From: Ruminococcus sp.
GTDB lineage: Bacteria; Bacillota; Clostridia; Oscillospirales; Ruminococcaceae
DNA: 62,227 nucleotides
Direction: 5' to 3'
NCBI GenBank assembly: GCA_017521805.1
Contig: JAFXDK010000035.1
Location: forward strand, 1-62,227
The position numbers and the translations under genes were made by a program. Positions 7,244 through 16,960 of this stretch are shown in pieces (the stretch's first letter is position 1; each line of letters starts with the position of its first letter). The notes beneath the pieces were generated by a model, which was not told the DNA's origin, made no database searches, and was given only the letters and a program-made list of their open reading frames with translations.

Positions 7244-8614
7244 ATGAAGCACATTGATGTCAAGGAAATCGTAAAATCAAAGGATTACGTAGGCAAGGAA
7301 GTTACTGTCTGCGGTTGGGTACGTACATCACGTAACTCCAAGAGTGTTGCTTTCGTTGAGCTCAACGACGGTACATCTCTGAAAAATGTTCAGGTTGTTA
7401 TCGAAAAGGGAGAGGGCGATTACAAAGAGCCCCGTGTAGGAATGTCTCTTAAAGTTGTAGGAAACGTTGTAGAGGGCAGAAATAATACTGTTGAAATCAA
7501 TGCTGTTCCTGAGGGTATCACAGTTCTCGGAGATTGTCCCACAGATTATCCCCTCCAGAAAAAAGGCCACAGCCTTGAATTTCTCCGCAGTATTCCTCAT
7601 CTAAGAAGCAGAACAAACACATTCAATGCAGTATGGCGTGTGCGTTCCGTACTTGCGGCAGCTCTTCACGAGTTCTTCCAGAAGAACAACTATGTTTACA
7701 TCAACACTCCTCTCATCACAGGCAGCGACTGTGAGGGCGCAGGTGAGATGTTCCAGGTAACAACAAACGGTTATACAACTGAGTTCAAGAACGAAGAAGA
7801 GTACTATGCAAATGATTTCTTCGGCAAAAAGGCAGGACTTTCTGTATCAGGACAGCTTGAGGGCGAAATGGCAGCAACAGCTATGGGCAAGATTTACACA
7901 TTCGGTCCAAGCTTCCGTGCAGAGAACAGTAATACTCCAAAGCATCTTGCTGAATTCTGGCATATCGAACCCGAGGTAGCATTTGCAGAACTTGACGACG
8001 TTATCGAAATTGCTGAAGATATGCTAAAATACGTTATTGGCAAGCTTCTTGAGCTTTGTCCCGATGAAGTGGCATTTTTTGACGCTCACTTTGAAAAGGG
8101 ACTTAAAGCGCGTCTTGAAGATCTTATCTCCCATGATTTCGGCAGAGTAACTTACACAGAAGCAATTGAACTTCTGAAAAATTCAGGTGAGGATTTCGTA
8201 TACCCTGTTGAGTGGGGCTGTGACCTCCAGACAGAGCATGAGCGTTATATCTCTGAAAAGGTTTTCAAAAAGGCTGTATTTGTTACAGACTATCCCAAGG
8301 AAATCAAATCTTTCTATATGAAGCAGAATGCAGACGGCAAGACAGTTGCAGCTGTTGACCTTCTTGTTCCAGGCGTTGGAGAAATCATCGGCGGAAGCGA
8401 GCGTGAGGCTGATTACAACAAGCTTGTTGCTGCTATGGAGGAGAGAGAGATGAACCTTGAACTTTACACAGATTACCTTGATTTAAGAAAGTTTGGTTCT
8501 GTTCCTCACGGCGGTTTTGGTCTCGGATTTGAAAGACTTATCATGTACACAACAGGTATGGCTAATATCCGTGACGTAATTCTCTACCCCAGAACAGTTG
8601 GTTCTATAAGATAA
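7244..8614 (+). CDS. asnS: Asparaginyl-tRNA synthetase
   Basis: 456 residues from the ATG at 7244, which follows AAAGGAAAG. Frames that start further upstream run through the T-box terminator and are excluded. The N-terminal OB-fold anticodon-binding domain (VTVCGWVRTSRNSKSVAF) is followed by a class II catalytic core: motif 2 with the FRAENSNT segment near the middle and motif 3 GFGLGFERL at 424-432. It charges tRNA-Asn with asparagine in the cytoplasm. It is first in an operon with asnA behind an Asn T-box, so charging and asparagine synthesis respond together to asparagine starvation. Full length for the family. Confidence 0.97.
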   Translation: MKHIDVKEIVKSKDYVGKEVTVCGWVRTSRNSKSVAFVELNDGTSLKNVQVVIEKGEGDYKEPRVGMSLKVVGNVVEGRNNTVEINAVPEGITVLGDCPTDYPLQKKGHSLEFLRSIPHLRSRTNTFNAVWRVRSVLAAALHEFFQKNNYVYINTPLITGSDCEGAGEMFQVTTNGYTTEFKNEEEYYANDFFGKKAGLSVSGQLEGEMAATAMGKIYTFGPSFRAENSNTPKHLAEFWHIEPEVAFAELDDVIEIAEDMLKYVIGKLLELCPDEVAFFDAHFEKGLKARLEDLISHDFGRVTYTEAIELLKNSGEDFVYPVEWGCDLQTEHERYISEKVFKKAVFVTDYPKEIKSFYMKQNADGKTVAAVDLLVPGVGEIIGGSEREADYNKLVAAMEEREMNLELYTDYLDLRKFGSVPHGGFGLGFERLIMYTTGMANIRDVILYPRTVGSIR

Positions 8615-8640
8615 TAGCATTATATTAAGGAGTGATTGAT

Positions 8641-9651
8641 ATGTCACGTTCATTATATATCCCCGAGGGCTATAAATCTGCCCTCACACTGAGAGAAACT
8701 CAGCATGCAATCAAATATATCAAGGATGTTTTTCAGCAGGCATTGTCCTTTGCTCTGACTCTTGACAGAGTATCTGCTCCCCTTATTGTTAAAAAGGGGA
8801 GTGGTATCAACGATGACCTCAACGGCGTTGAGCGCAAGGTCGATTTCTCTATGAAAGAAATCGACGATGAGGGTGAGGTTGTACAGTCCCTTGCCAAATG
8901 GAAGCGTATGGCTCTTTATCGTTACGGCTACAATGCCGGGGAGGGCATTTACACCGATATGAATGCTATCCGTCGTGATGATGACAGCGATAATATTCAT
9001 TCGATTTTTGTTGACCAATGGGACTGGGAAAAGGTAATTACCAAGGAGCAGAGAACTATTGAGTATCTGAAAGAAACTGTAAAGGCTGTAGTAAAAGCAA
9101 TTGCATTTACAAAGCGTAAGGTGGGACTTCGCTATCCCGATATTGCTGAAGATTTCTGCGATGAACCCTATTTTATAACAACACAGGAGCTTGAAAACCT
9201 CTATCCCGACAAAGAACCGAAAGAGCGTGAGCGCCTTATCACAAAGGAACATAAAGTCGTATTTCTTATGGCTATCGGCGGAAAGCTTGAAAGCGGCGAA
9301 AAACATGGCGGAAGAGCTCCCGACTATGATGATTGGTCACTAAACGGCGATATTCTTATCTGGAACAGTGTTCTTGACGACGCTCTTGAAATATCTTCAA
9401 TGGGAATCCGTGTAGATGCCGAAACTCTTAAAGCGCAGCTTGCAGAGTGCGGTGAGGAAGAAAGAATGAAGTATCAGTATCACCAGATGATAGCAGACGG
9501 CACACTTCCTCTTACAATTGGCGGTGGTATAGGTCAGTCAAGACTTTGCATGCTGCTTCTGAATAAGGCACATATCGGCGAGGTACAGTCGTCAATCTGG
9601 CCTGAGGAAACAATCCGTATTTGCAATGAAAATGGTATAACTTTGTTATAA
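8641..9651 (+). CDS. asnA: Aspartate-ammonia ligase (asparagine synthetase A)
   Basis: 336 residues, the usual AsnA length. The ATG at 8641 has AAGGAGTG upstream; a GTG nine bases earlier lies inside that ribosome site. The enzyme makes asparagine from aspartate, ammonia and ATP and is structurally related to class II aminoacyl-tRNA synthetases. This shows in TLTIGGGIGQSR-like sequence near the C-terminus (LTIGGGIGQSRLCM) and the early LRETQHAIKYIKDVF segment typical of the family. It is 26 bases behind asnS in the T-box-controlled operon, a common arrangement in Firmicutes. Confidence 0.97.
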   Translation: MSRSLYIPEGYKSALTLRETQHAIKYIKDVFQQALSFALTLDRVSAPLIVKKGSGINDDLNGVERKVDFSMKEIDDEGEVVQSLAKWKRMALYRYGYNAGEGIYTDMNAIRRDDDSDNIHSIFVDQWDWEKVITKEQRTIEYLKETVKAVVKAIAFTKRKVGLRYPDIAEDFCDEPYFITTQELENLYPDKEPKERERLITKEHKVVFLMAIGGKLESGEKHGGRAPDYDDWSLNGDILIWNSVLDDALEISSMGIRVDAETLKAQLAECGEEERMKYQYHQMIADGTLPLTIGGGIGQSRLCMLLLNKAHIGEVQSSIWPEETIRICNENGITLL

Positions 9652-9664
9652 TCAGGGGGAAAGA

Positions 9665-10177
9665 ATGGATACAGCACTTATTGTAATTGATATGCAAAAT
9701 GACTATCTCTACGAAAAGAGAAAGGCAAAATTTTCCTATAATACCGCGGAACTTACTGCAAATGTAAATAAGCTGATACATCAATACAAGGACAATGGCT
9801 GTGATGTAATCTATATACGTCATATTATCCAGAATTTGCCTACAAATCGGCTTTTGTTCGGTTTTTCCATAGCAGGTACTGAGGGTGCGGAACTTTACAG
9901 CGGATTGGATATAGTATCAGATTATTGTTTTGATAAGCTTGTGGGTGACGCGCTTACAAATAAAAAACTTATGGAGCATATACAGAAAAAGCGTATAAAA
10001 CGTCTCCATTTGTGTGGTCTGGACGAATTCGGCTGTGTAACCTCTACCGCGCTTGGTGCGGCTAAAAGAGGAATAACAGCTGAAATTGTCCGCAGTGGTA
10101 CTGCTACTGTGTTTCCTGCAAGCAAAACAAAAAAGAAGAAAGATAAACTGAGCAGGGCTGGAATAAAATATATATAA
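9665..10177 (+). CDS. Cysteine hydrolase, isochorismatase family
   Basis: 170 residues with the isochorismatase/nicotinamidase fold: DTALIVIDMQNDYL at the start supplies the catalytic Asp, and a late segment HLCGLDEFGCVTSTALGA sits where the family has its nucleophilic Cys in a GxxxxxCV context. AGGGGGAAAGA precedes the ATG. It is only 13 bases behind asnA and shares its terminator, so it is probably the third gene of the asparagine operon. The substrate is unknown. It is distinct from the clear nicotinamidase at 46932-47459, with which it shares only the fold. Confidence 0.8.
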   Translation: MDTALIVIDMQNDYLYEKRKAKFSYNTAELTANVNKLIHQYKDNGCDVIYIRHIIQNLPTNRLLFGFSIAGTEGAELYSGLDIVSDYCFDKLVGDALTNKKLMEHIQKKRIKRLHLCGLDEFGCVTSTALGAAKRGITAEIVRSGTATVFPASKTKKKKDKLSRAGIKYI

Positions 10178-10218
10178 TATACAAATTATAATAAACGAAA
10201 TAATTTAGAGAATTTCAT

Positions 10219-10256
10219 AAAAGCGGTCGGTTCATAAAAGAAATGACCGCTTTTTT
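10219..10256 (+). terminator. Terminator of the asnS operon
   Basis: AAAAGCGGTC (10219-10228) and GACCGCTTTT (10245-10254) pair perfectly and are followed by further T bases. Confidence 0.9.
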
Positions 10257-10304
10257 CATAAATTATTAATTAAATAGTTATGTTTTTGGATGATAATATA
10301 GCTA

Positions 10305-10333
10305 TTGACCTTTTTGTTGATATCATGTATAAT
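10305..10333 (+). promoter_or_regulatory. Promoter of glgP
   Basis: TTGACC (10305-10310), 17 bases, TATAAT (10328-10333); the AAAAGGAG ribosome site and ATG follow within 40 bases. Confidence 0.8.
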
Positions 10334-10368
10334 AATACTAATGAATTTTTCTAAAAGGAGATCTATTT

Positions 10369-12621
10369 ATGAATCTTAATGAATTATTGCAGAAAATTTA
10401 TGGTAAATCAATAAGTGAATGCAGTAATGAGGAAATATACACTGCACTTCTCAATAAAGTTGATGAACTGGCGGCTGAGAAAGCTTCTTTGAATGGAAAA
10501 AAGAAGCTGTACTACATTTCAGCTGAGTTTCTCATTGGCAAATTGCTGTCAAATAATCTTATAAATCTTGGTTTATATGATGATGTTAAAAATCAGCTTG
10601 CAGAATTTGGAAAAGATATATGCAGTATCGAAGAAATCGAGAACGAACCCTCACTGGGAAACGGCGGGCTTGGCAGACTTGCGGCTTGTTTTCTTGATTC
10701 AATTGCAACCCTCGGACTTAACGGTGATGGTATTGGACTGAATTATCATTTTGGATTATTCAGACAGATTTTCAAAAATAACGCACAGACAACAATTCCT
10801 GATAAATGGCTTAGTGATAACTGCTGGCTTAACAGAACTGATAAAATATACCCTGTAATATTCGGCGGCGCTGTAGTTGCTGCAAGATTATACGAAATTA
10901 ACGTTACAGGCTATGACAGCACGACAAACAAACTGCGCTTGTTTGATATTGAGGGCATTGATGAGAGCATGGTAACATCGGGCATTGACTTTGATAAAAC
11001 TTCAATTACAAGAAATCTTACTCTGTTCCTCTATCCCGATGACAGCGATGATGAGGGCAGACTTCTCCGTATATATCAGCAGTATTTTCTTGTGTCTGCC
11101 GGTGCTCAGTTCATTCTTGATGAAGCCGTTCAGAAAGGCTGTAATTTATATGACCTTTATGATTATGCTGTAATTCAGATTAATGATACTCACCCTACAA
11201 TGATTATTCTCGAGCTTATACGCTTACTTGTTCAGCGTGGAATTGATATGGACAAGGCAATTGAAATCGTAAGCCGTACTTGCGCTTATACAAATCATAC
11301 CATTCTTGCGGAGGCTCTGGAAAAATGGAATATTTCACAGCTTAAAAAGGTTGTACCTCAGCTTGTGCCGATTATTGAAATACTCGATGACAAGGTGAGA
11401 AGAAAGTACGATGAGCCGTCTGTTCATATCATTGATAAAGACGACAGGGTTCATATGGCGCATATTGATATACACTACGGATTCAGTGTAAATGGTGTTG
11501 CATGGCTGCATACCGAGATTCTCAAAAATGAAGAGTTAAATCATTTCTACAAGATTTATCCCGAAAAGTTCAATAACAAGACAAACGGCATAACTTTCCG
11601 CCGCTGGATTATGCACTGCAATCCTGAACTTTCCGACTATATTACTGAACTTGTCGGCAACGGCTGGAAAAAGAATGCTGATAAACTTGAAAAGCTTCTC
11701 GAATTCAGAAATAACAAAAAAGTACTAGAAAAAATCCTTGAAATTAAGGAGAATAAAAAAATACAACTGAAAAATTATCTTTCCGATAAACAGGGATTTG
11801 ATATTGATGAAAATTCCATATATGATATACAGATAAAACGTCTGCATGAGTACAAGCGTCAGCAACTTAATGCGCTGTATGTTATTCACAAATATTTGGA
11901 GATAAAATCAGGAAAAAAGCCAAATACTCCCATTACAGTTATATTTGGCGCTAAAGCCGCGCCTGCTTACATTATAGCGCAGGATATAATTCATTTAATT
12001 CTCTGTTTACAGGAGCTTATTTCAAATGACCCCGAAGTAAAGCCATATCTCAATGTTGTTATGGTTGAAAATTACAACGTAACCCTTGCTGAAAAACTCA
12101 TACCTGCCTGCGATATTTCAGAGCAGATTTCTCTTGCCTCAAAAGAAGCAAGCGGTACCGGAAATATGAAATTTATGCTTAATGGAGCAGTTACTCTTGG
12201 TACGGAGGACGGTGCTAATGTTGAAATTCACCAACTTGTAGGAGATGAGTATATTTATATATTTGGCGATGACAGTGAAACTGTTGTTGAACGCTATAAG
12301 AAGAATAGCTATGTTGCCAAGGAATATTATGCTAAAAATAAGACGCTTAAAACAGCTGTTGATTTCATAATCGGCGAAAAGCTTATGAAATTAGGCGATA
12401 AAGCTCGTCTGGAACGACTTTTCAAAGAACTGACAGGCAAGGATTGGTTTATGACCTTCCCTGATTTTGATGATTATGTAAAAACAAGGGAAAAAGCTTA
12501 TTCAGACTATGAAAACCGTATGGAATGGGCTGAAAAAATGCTTGTAAACATCGCAAAATCCGGATATTTCTCATCTGACAGAACAATTGAGCAATATAAT
12601 AAAGATATCTGGAAACTTTGA
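10369..12621 (+). CDS. glgP: Glycogen/starch phosphorylase
   Basis: 750 residues, slightly short for the family (about 750-800). It releases glucose 1-phosphate from alpha-1,4-glucans using phosphate and pyridoxal phosphate. The cofactor motif [14 protein letters not shown], with the Lys near residue 600, and the downstream [10 protein letters not shown] are intact. Early, the glycine-rich [17 protein letters not shown] segment and [12 protein letters not shown] are typical. It has its own promoter and a strong terminator, so it is a single-gene unit. No other glycogen gene is in the window. In a rumen or gut fibre degrader it probably mobilises stored glycogen or takes apart maltodextrins. 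Confidence 0.96.
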   Translation: MNLNELLQKIYGKSISECSNEEIYTALLNKVDELAAEKASLNGKKKLYYISAEFLIGKLLSNNLINLGLYDDVKNQLAEFGKDICSIEEIENEPSLGNGGLGRLAACFLDSIATLGLNGDGIGLNYHFGLFRQIFKNNAQTTIPDKWLSDNCWLNRTDKIYPVIFGGAVVAARLYEINVTGYDSTTNKLRLFDIEGIDESMVTSGIDFDKTSITRNLTLFLYPDDSDDEGRLLRIYQQYFLVSAGAQFILDEAVQKGCNLYDLYDYAVIQINDTHPTMIILELIRLLVQRGIDMDKAIEIVSRTCAYTNHTILAEALEKWNISQLKKVVPQLVPIIEILDDKVRRKYDEPSVHIIDKDDRVHMAHIDIHYGFSVNGVAWLHTEILKNEELNHFYKIYPEKFNNKTNGITFRRWIMHCNPELSDYITELVGNGWKKNADKLEKLLEFRNNKKVLEKILEIKENKKIQLKNYLSDKQGFDIDENSIYDIQIKRLHEYKRQQLNALYVIHKYLEIKSGKKPNTPITVIFGAKAAPAYIIAQDIIHLILCLQELISNDPEVKPYLNVVMVENYNVTLAEKLIPACDISEQISLASKEASGTGNMKFMLNGAVTLGTEDGANVEIHQLVGDEYIYIFGDDSETVVERYKKNSYVAKEYYAKNKTLKTAVDFIIGEKLMKLGDKARLERLFKELTGKDWFMTFPDFDDYVKTREKAYSDYENRMEWAEKMLVNIAKSGYFSSDRTIEQYNKDIWKL

Positions 12622-12663
12622 TTTTATGCCGCACAAAGTAGTAGTATTTTAACAATATCATAG

Positions 12664-12714
12664 ATGGCTGAAATTTCATGTGTTAGAGCAATTGATGAAA
12701 TTTCAGCCATTTTT
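12664..12714. terminator. Terminator behind glgP
   Basis: ATGGCTGAAATTTCAT (12664-12679) and ATGAAATTTCAGCCAT (12695-12710) form a perfect 16-bp stem followed by TTTT. Confidence 0.88.
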
Positions 12715-12756
12715 CATTATGTAAAAAATTATATTTCTTCGATTTGTAAGGAAATA

Positions 12757-12785
12757 TTGACAAATTTCATTTTATATGATATGAT
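12757..12785 (+). promoter_or_regulatory. Promoter of the LRR gene pair
   Basis: TTGACA (12757-12762), 17 bases, TATGAT (12780-12785). Confidence 0.75.
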
Positions 12786-12886
12786 TATTACTAATATTAA
12801 TAATACATATGCAACTTTTTGCAAATCTCAATTGTGTTATATATAGTGAAAGTTGTTTCACAAAAAAATATAAAGGTGGAATTAAT

Positions 12887-14212
12887 ATGAAAAAGAAGCT
12901 TATCATTGGTGTAATTGCCGCTATCGTGTTGTTATGCGGAATTGTAATATTAAACACGCCCCGTTTTTATCTGGAATACGAATTCAGCGATTACTACATT
13001 GCAAACGGACAAATTTACAATGAAGATTGTATACGCATAAAAAATTGCAAGAATTATGTAGTAATGGCGAAAATTCCCGATAAAATTGAAGGATTACCTG
13101 TAAGAGAAATAGAGCAATCAGCATTTATGGACAAAAAGCTTTTAACTTACATTGATATTTCCGATTCTGTCAAGGTAGTAGACAATTATGCGTTTTGTAA
13201 CTGTTCTAATCTTAGAAAAATATCCATGCCTGATAATCTGGAAAGTATAGATCAATACGCGTTTTGTAATTGTACAAGCCTAAAAAATATTAATCTTCCC
13301 CAAAGTATTAAATATATAGGCAATAGCGCTTTTGAGGAATGTAAAAAACTCAAAAAAATCGAATTCTCCGACTCGCTTAAAAGAATAGACGCTCATGCTT
13401 TTGAAAATTGTTCTTCGCTTAAAGAAATTAAAATTCCTGACAGTGTCGAGATTATAGAATACAAAGCATTTGCAAACTGTACTTCTCTTGAAAAAGCACT
13501 ACTGCCGAATAGTGAATTAACAACACTGGAAAACTGCGTATTTTTGAAATGTTCTTCTTTATCTGAGGTTATTATTCCAGACAAGCTTATTAACTTCAAT
13601 GCTTCCAGTTTTAAAAAATGTAAAAATCTTGAAAACTGGAGTATAAATAGTACAAATCCAAATTTTATAAAATACAATGATGCTATTTATACAAATGATT
13701 ATAAAAAACTTGTATTTTATCCCGAAACAGCTGAAAAATTTGAGATACATCCTGATACTGAAATAATAGGGGAGTTTGCATTTTCTTACAACTATAAACT
13801 TGAAAATATTGTTATTCCTGAACATATAAAAATAATTGAGGAAAAGGCTTTTTATAATTCTCCAAATCTTAAAACAGTAAAATTTGAAAACGGTGTAAAA
13901 ACAATAAGTGAATGTGCATTTATGTATTGCCCTGAGTTGCAAGAAGTTATATTATCTGACACTGTAGAAACAATTGGAGAAGAAGCGTTTTATGTATGTG
14001 ACAATTTAAAGGAGATAATTATTCCTGCATCTGTAAAAGTTATAGGTGACAGATCTATAGGACTATCCACCCAAGTGCAAGTGTTTGACGAAGGAGAAAT
14101 GTTTGGATTAGATTCAATTTACAATAATAATATAATCATAAATGGCTTTAAAAACTCAGTTGCCGAGAAATATTCCAAGGAAAATGGTATAGAATTTATC
14201 CCTCTTGATTAA
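12887..14212 (+). CDS. BspA-type leucine-rich-repeat protein, first of a pair
   Basis: 441 residues from the ATG at 12887, which has AAAGGTGG in front. A single hydrophobic helix (LIIGVIAAIVLLCGIVIL) anchors or exports the protein. The rest is made of about ten LRR_5 repeats of roughly 23 residues with the pattern xxxAFxNCxxLxxIxIPxSVxxI, the Treponema pallidum/BspA type. It ends with VAEKYSKENGIEFIPLD, the usual capping tail of such proteins. There is no LPXTG motif or dockerin. A role in surface binding is commonly proposed for this family but nothing here proves a ligand. The next gene is a shorter paralogue 21 bases away. Confidence 0.9.
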   Translation: MKKKLIIGVIAAIVLLCGIVILNTPRFYLEYEFSDYYIANGQIYNEDCIRIKNCKNYVVMAKIPDKIEGLPVREIEQSAFMDKKLLTYIDISDSVKVVDNYAFCNCSNLRKISMPDNLESIDQYAFCNCTSLKNINLPQSIKYIGNSAFEECKKLKKIEFSDSLKRIDAHAFENCSSLKEIKIPDSVEIIEYKAFANCTSLEKALLPNSELTTLENCVFLKCSSLSEVIIPDKLINFNASSFKKCKNLENWSINSTNPNFIKYNDAIYTNDYKKLVFYPETAEKFEIHPDTEIIGEFAFSYNYKLENIVIPEHIKIIEEKAFYNSPNLKTVKFENGVKTISECAFMYCPELQEVILSDTVETIGEEAFYVCDNLKEIIIPASVKVIGDRSIGLSTQVQVFDEGEMFGLDSIYNNNIIINGFKNSVAEKYSKENGIEFIPLD

Positions 14213-14233
14213 TAGATGTAAGGAGCTTTTAAA

Positions 14234-15139
14234 ATGAAAAAGAAAGCCAAGTTTATAATCGGCACAATTGCCGTAATAGGAATTGCTGCAGCAATCATTA
14301 TTCCAAAGCACCCGCTGTATTATCTTGATTACGAGATAAAAGACGGTTATGCAGTAATTACAGATTGCAAGGATAAAGTAAAGAAAGTTGATATTCCCGA
14401 GAAAATATTTGGACATAACGTTGAAGGAATTGCCGCGCATGCATTTTCAGTCTGTGAAGCAGAAGAGATTAATATTCCTGATACAATCAGATTTATCGAT
14501 TTAGGTGCGTTTAGCTTATGCAAAAATATCACTTATATCGAAATTCCTGACAGTGTTGAATGTATGGCATCAGATATCTTCGCAAATTGTGATAAACTTG
14601 TATCGGTCAAATTGCCGGAAAAGCTTAAATGTATAAATTGGACTTCATATGAAAGTTATCTTAGTATTCATGATTATTCTGAAATTAAAGATATGATTCC
14701 TTTTAATATGTTTGACCATTGCCAAAACTTTAAAAAAATTGATATACCAGATAATGTTACTTCAATTTCTTCGGAAGCATTTATGGGATGTAATTCGCTG
14801 AAAGAGATATCACTTCCGGAACAGCTTAAAGAAATTTGGACTGATGCTTTTTCATATTGTACTTCTCTTGAAAAAATAACATTTCCCGATAATCTTGAAA
14901 TTATTAAAGAACGTGCATTTTTAGAATGTGACTCTCTTGTTGAAGTAACTATACCTGCATCAGTAACAGAAATAGGGGATTATGCTTTTGGGTATTATAT
15001 GCTTGGTGGCGAGATAATTGACGGCAGAGATACATCTGAGTATAAACTGAATGATGACTTTATTATTAAAGGTTACAAAAACACCGTTGCTGAAAAATAT
15101 GCCAAGGAAAATAATATTGAATTTATAGCTTTAGACTAA
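14234..15139 (+). CDS. BspA-type leucine-rich-repeat protein, second of a pair
   Basis: 301 residues with AAGGAGC before the ATG. It has the same design as the preceding gene: a basic start and one hydrophobic helix (FIIGTIAVIGIAAAIIIP), a short YYLDYEIKDGY segment matched by YLEYEFSDYY in its neighbour, then about six LRR_5 repeats and the capping end VAEKYAKENNIEFIALD. The two genes are clearly tandem duplicates that differ in repeat number. They share a promoter, so they are made together. Confidence 0.9.
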   Translation: MKKKAKFIIGTIAVIGIAAAIIIPKHPLYYLDYEIKDGYAVITDCKDKVKKVDIPEKIFGHNVEGIAAHAFSVCEAEEINIPDTIRFIDLGAFSLCKNITYIEIPDSVECMASDIFANCDKLVSVKLPEKLKCINWTSYESYLSIHDYSEIKDMIPFNMFDHCQNFKKIDIPDNVTSISSEAFMGCNSLKEISLPEQLKEIWTDAFSYCTSLEKITFPDNLEIIKERAFLECDSLVEVTIPASVTEIGDYAFGYYMLGGEIIDGRDTSEYKLNDDFIIKGYKNTVAEKYAKENNIEFIALD

Positions 15140-15145
15140 CAAAAA

Positions 15146-15178
15146 CCGCACAGAAAAAATTTTTATTTTGTGCGATAT
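15146..15178 (+). terminator. Possible terminator behind the LRR pair
   Basis: CGCACAGAAAA and TTTTGTGCG can pair around an AT-rich loop directly after the LRR stop codon. The T-run is part of the stem, so the call is weak. Confidence 0.5.
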
Positions 15179-15183
15179 TTAAA

Positions 15184-15218
15184 TGCAACCTTTTACGCCT
15201 TTGCGGTGTATTACTTAT
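15184..15218 (+). promoter_or_regulatory. Probable ECF-sigma promoter, copy 1
   Basis: TGCAACCTTT at 15184 and GCGGTGTATTACTTAT from 15203, with a block spacing of 19 bases that is identical in copy 2, while the bases between differ. AACC-type -35 and GT-rich -10 blocks are usual for ECF sigma factors, and the next gene encodes one. Confidence 0.65.
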
Positions 15219-15280
15219 ATAGGGGAATATTTCCCTTAAAAATGATATAAAATTGGTGGATAAAAATGTTTTTTAAAAAA

Positions 15281-15315
15281 TGCAACCTTTACACACGTTG
15301 CGGTGTATTACTTAT
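15281..15315 (+). promoter_or_regulatory. Probable ECF-sigma promoter, copy 2
   Basis: TGCAACCTTT at 15281 and GCGGTGTATTACTTAT from 15300, 97 bases downstream of copy 1. The sigma gene's GGGGAGG ribosome site follows within 10 bases, which suggests a very short leader. Confidence 0.65.
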
Positions 15316-15332
15316 GAAAGGGGAGGAATCTA

Positions 15333-15833
15333 ATGACTGACGCTGAAACAAAACAGCTGTTTGAAAAGGCAGTAGAAGAATATTCAGATATGATAACAGG
15401 TTTGTGTCTGGTTCGCCTCGGAAACCGATACGATGCCGAGGACTGTTATCAGAATGTATTCTTAAAGCTGTTCAAAAATAAGGAAATGCTGACAGAGGAG
15501 CCTGAATATCTCAAATCGTGGCTTATAAGAGTTGCGGTAAACGAGTGTAAAAACAGATTCCGTTTTCTCAGTCGTCATAAAACAGAGCCTCTTTCTTTCG
15601 CAGACGATTGCAGTATCGAAATGGAAGACAGAACAATTCTTGACACCGTTATGACATTGCCTGAGAAATACAGAGAGGTCATATACCTTTATTATTACGC
15701 TGGATACTCCGTAATTGAGCTTGCCTCAATTCTCAATAGTAAAGAGAATACAATCAAAAGCAGACTTAAACGCGGAAGAGAAATGCTAAAAGAGCTATTG
15801 ACCGACGAAAATAAGGAGGAGGTTTTGTCATGA
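15333..15833 (+). CDS. ECF-type RNA polymerase sigma factor
   Basis: 166 residues holding regions 2 and 4 only. Region 2 contains NRYDAEDCYQNVFLKLF and region 4 ends with an HTH of the form YSVIELASILNSKENTIKSRLKRGREML. GGGGAGG lies in front of the ATG. The next gene overlaps it by 4 bases and encodes a membrane protein with the position of an anti-sigma factor. Two copies of a promoter-like sequence with ECF character stand upstream, which implies positive autoregulation. The stimulus is unknown. Confidence 0.92.
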   Translation: MTDAETKQLFEKAVEEYSDMITGLCLVRLGNRYDAEDCYQNVFLKLFKNKEMLTEEPEYLKSWLIRVAVNECKNRFRFLSRHKTEPLSFADDCSIEMEDRTILDTVMTLPEKYREVIYLYYYAGYSVIELASILNSKENTIKSRLKRGREMLKELLTDENKEEVLS

Positions 15834-16960
15834 AAAGACTTGAAAAAGCTTTTGACAGTATAAAAACACCTGACAGCTGGAAAGAAAACCTTTATAAAAC
15901 GGCTTATGCAGAAACAATACAGCCAAAGAAATTTTCATTAAAAAGAACAATAACCATTACTTTCGCCGCAGCTGCCGCCTGTATGGCAAGCGCACTGACT
16001 GTCGGTGCGCTTACAGGAACATTCAATATTGTAGAAATACTTCGCGGAGGATTTTCAGATGAAATATCTGCTGAGAAGTACATCAGAGGTCAATATCAGG
16101 AGCTTGATGTGACCTGCGAAAATGAAAATATCTCATTTGAAGCTATGGCATTTATGGGTGACATTGATGAAACCTATACTCTTATAGCCGCAAGACCAAA
16201 GACGGATATGACATTTGACAGCATGGCAATTGAAGTTAGCGTACTCGAAAATACAATTACGAATCTTGATGAATATGCAACGTTTACGATTAATGGAATT
16301 GCTGACACCGATGAGGGTGGTAATCCTGTTTACTTTTTCAATGTGAGAAATTTGCCGTGCTGTGGATTATATGAAATAGGTTCCGAAAGTCTGATAATGC
16401 GAATAAGCGAAGTAAGATATATTGACGGATATAATCAGACTACAGAAGAAGTTAATCTCAGCATGGAAATTGTTCCCGATATTACAAAGCTTTCACAGAT
16501 TGAATATCAGGAATATAAAGAGGTAGTGGACATAAATGGTATTCAATGTATTGTAGAAGATACTCACTTATCCGATTATCAGGCAAGTATAAGCTTTATT
16601 TATAATGTACCAAATACACTTGATATCGGGGGAGAGGTAATTTCGGAAGATTATCTTATTGGCGATATAAAAATCCGTGATATTCTCAATCTTAAATCAG
16701 AATATGCCTATGAGCCGATTGCTGAGGAATGTCCCATTAAGCTTATCGTTGACGGAGAAATAATGCAATTTATTGAGCATAACGAGGAAGCTTATCATTT
16801 TCCATATGAAAACATGTTAAATGATGAAAATATCAGCAATGAAGGAACGACATTCTTCTGTCGCCTTAACTTTGAGCCATTTACTTTCTCCGAAGCAAAG
16901 AGTGTAGCATTTGAAATTGAAACCACAGATGGCGAAACAAAAATATTTAAAGTCAAATAA
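15830..16960 (+). CDS. Probable anti-sigma factor, single-pass membrane protein
   Basis: 376 residues. The first 40 are cytoplasmic (LEKAFDSIKTPDSWKENLY), then comes one helix (ITITFAAAAACMASALTVGAL), then a long extracytoplasmic domain of beta-rich, acidic sequence resembling DUF4179-type proteins. An ATGA overlap couples it to the sigma gene, which is the main reason for the assignment. No HXXXCXXC zinc motif is present, so it is not a ZAS-type anti-sigma factor. It probably holds the sigma factor at the membrane and senses the envelope or an extracellular ligand. Confidence 0.75.
   Translation: MKRLEKAFDSIKTPDSWKENLYKTAYAETIQPKKFSLKRTITITFAAAAACMASALTVGALTGTFNIVEILRGGFSDEISAEKYIRGQYQELDVTCENENISFEAMAFMGDIDETYTLIAARPKTDMTFDSMAIEVSVLENTITNLDEYATFTINGIADTDEGGNPVYFFNVRNLPCCGLYEIGSESLIMRISEVRYIDGYNQTTEEVNLSMEIVPDITKLSQIEYQEYKEVVDINGIQCIVEDTHLSDYQASISFIYNVPNTLDIGGEVISEDYLIGDIKIRDILNLKSEYAYEPIAEECPIKLIVDGEIMQFIEHNEEAYHFPYENMLNDENISNEGTTFFCRLNFEPFTFSEAKSVAFEIETTDGETKIFKVK

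Noticed and set aside
8653-9306. Long minus-strand frame opposite asnA (217 codons).
   Set aside because: It lies entirely antisense to a full-length conserved gene and lacks a ribosome site or homology; an effect of codon usage.
9665-10177. A second nicotinamidase for the NAD pathway.
   Set aside because: It has the fold but not the HCIKGTEGHRL-type segment or the metal-site sequence of the true nicotinamidase, and it sits in the asparagine operon.
15266-15340. A 24-codon frame (MFFKKCNLYTRCGVLLMKGE...) that overlaps the start of the sigma gene, with a GGTGG upstream, as a leader peptide.
   Set aside because: Its sequence is dictated by the second promoter copy, and transcripts from that promoter would begin inside the frame. 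No independent support.
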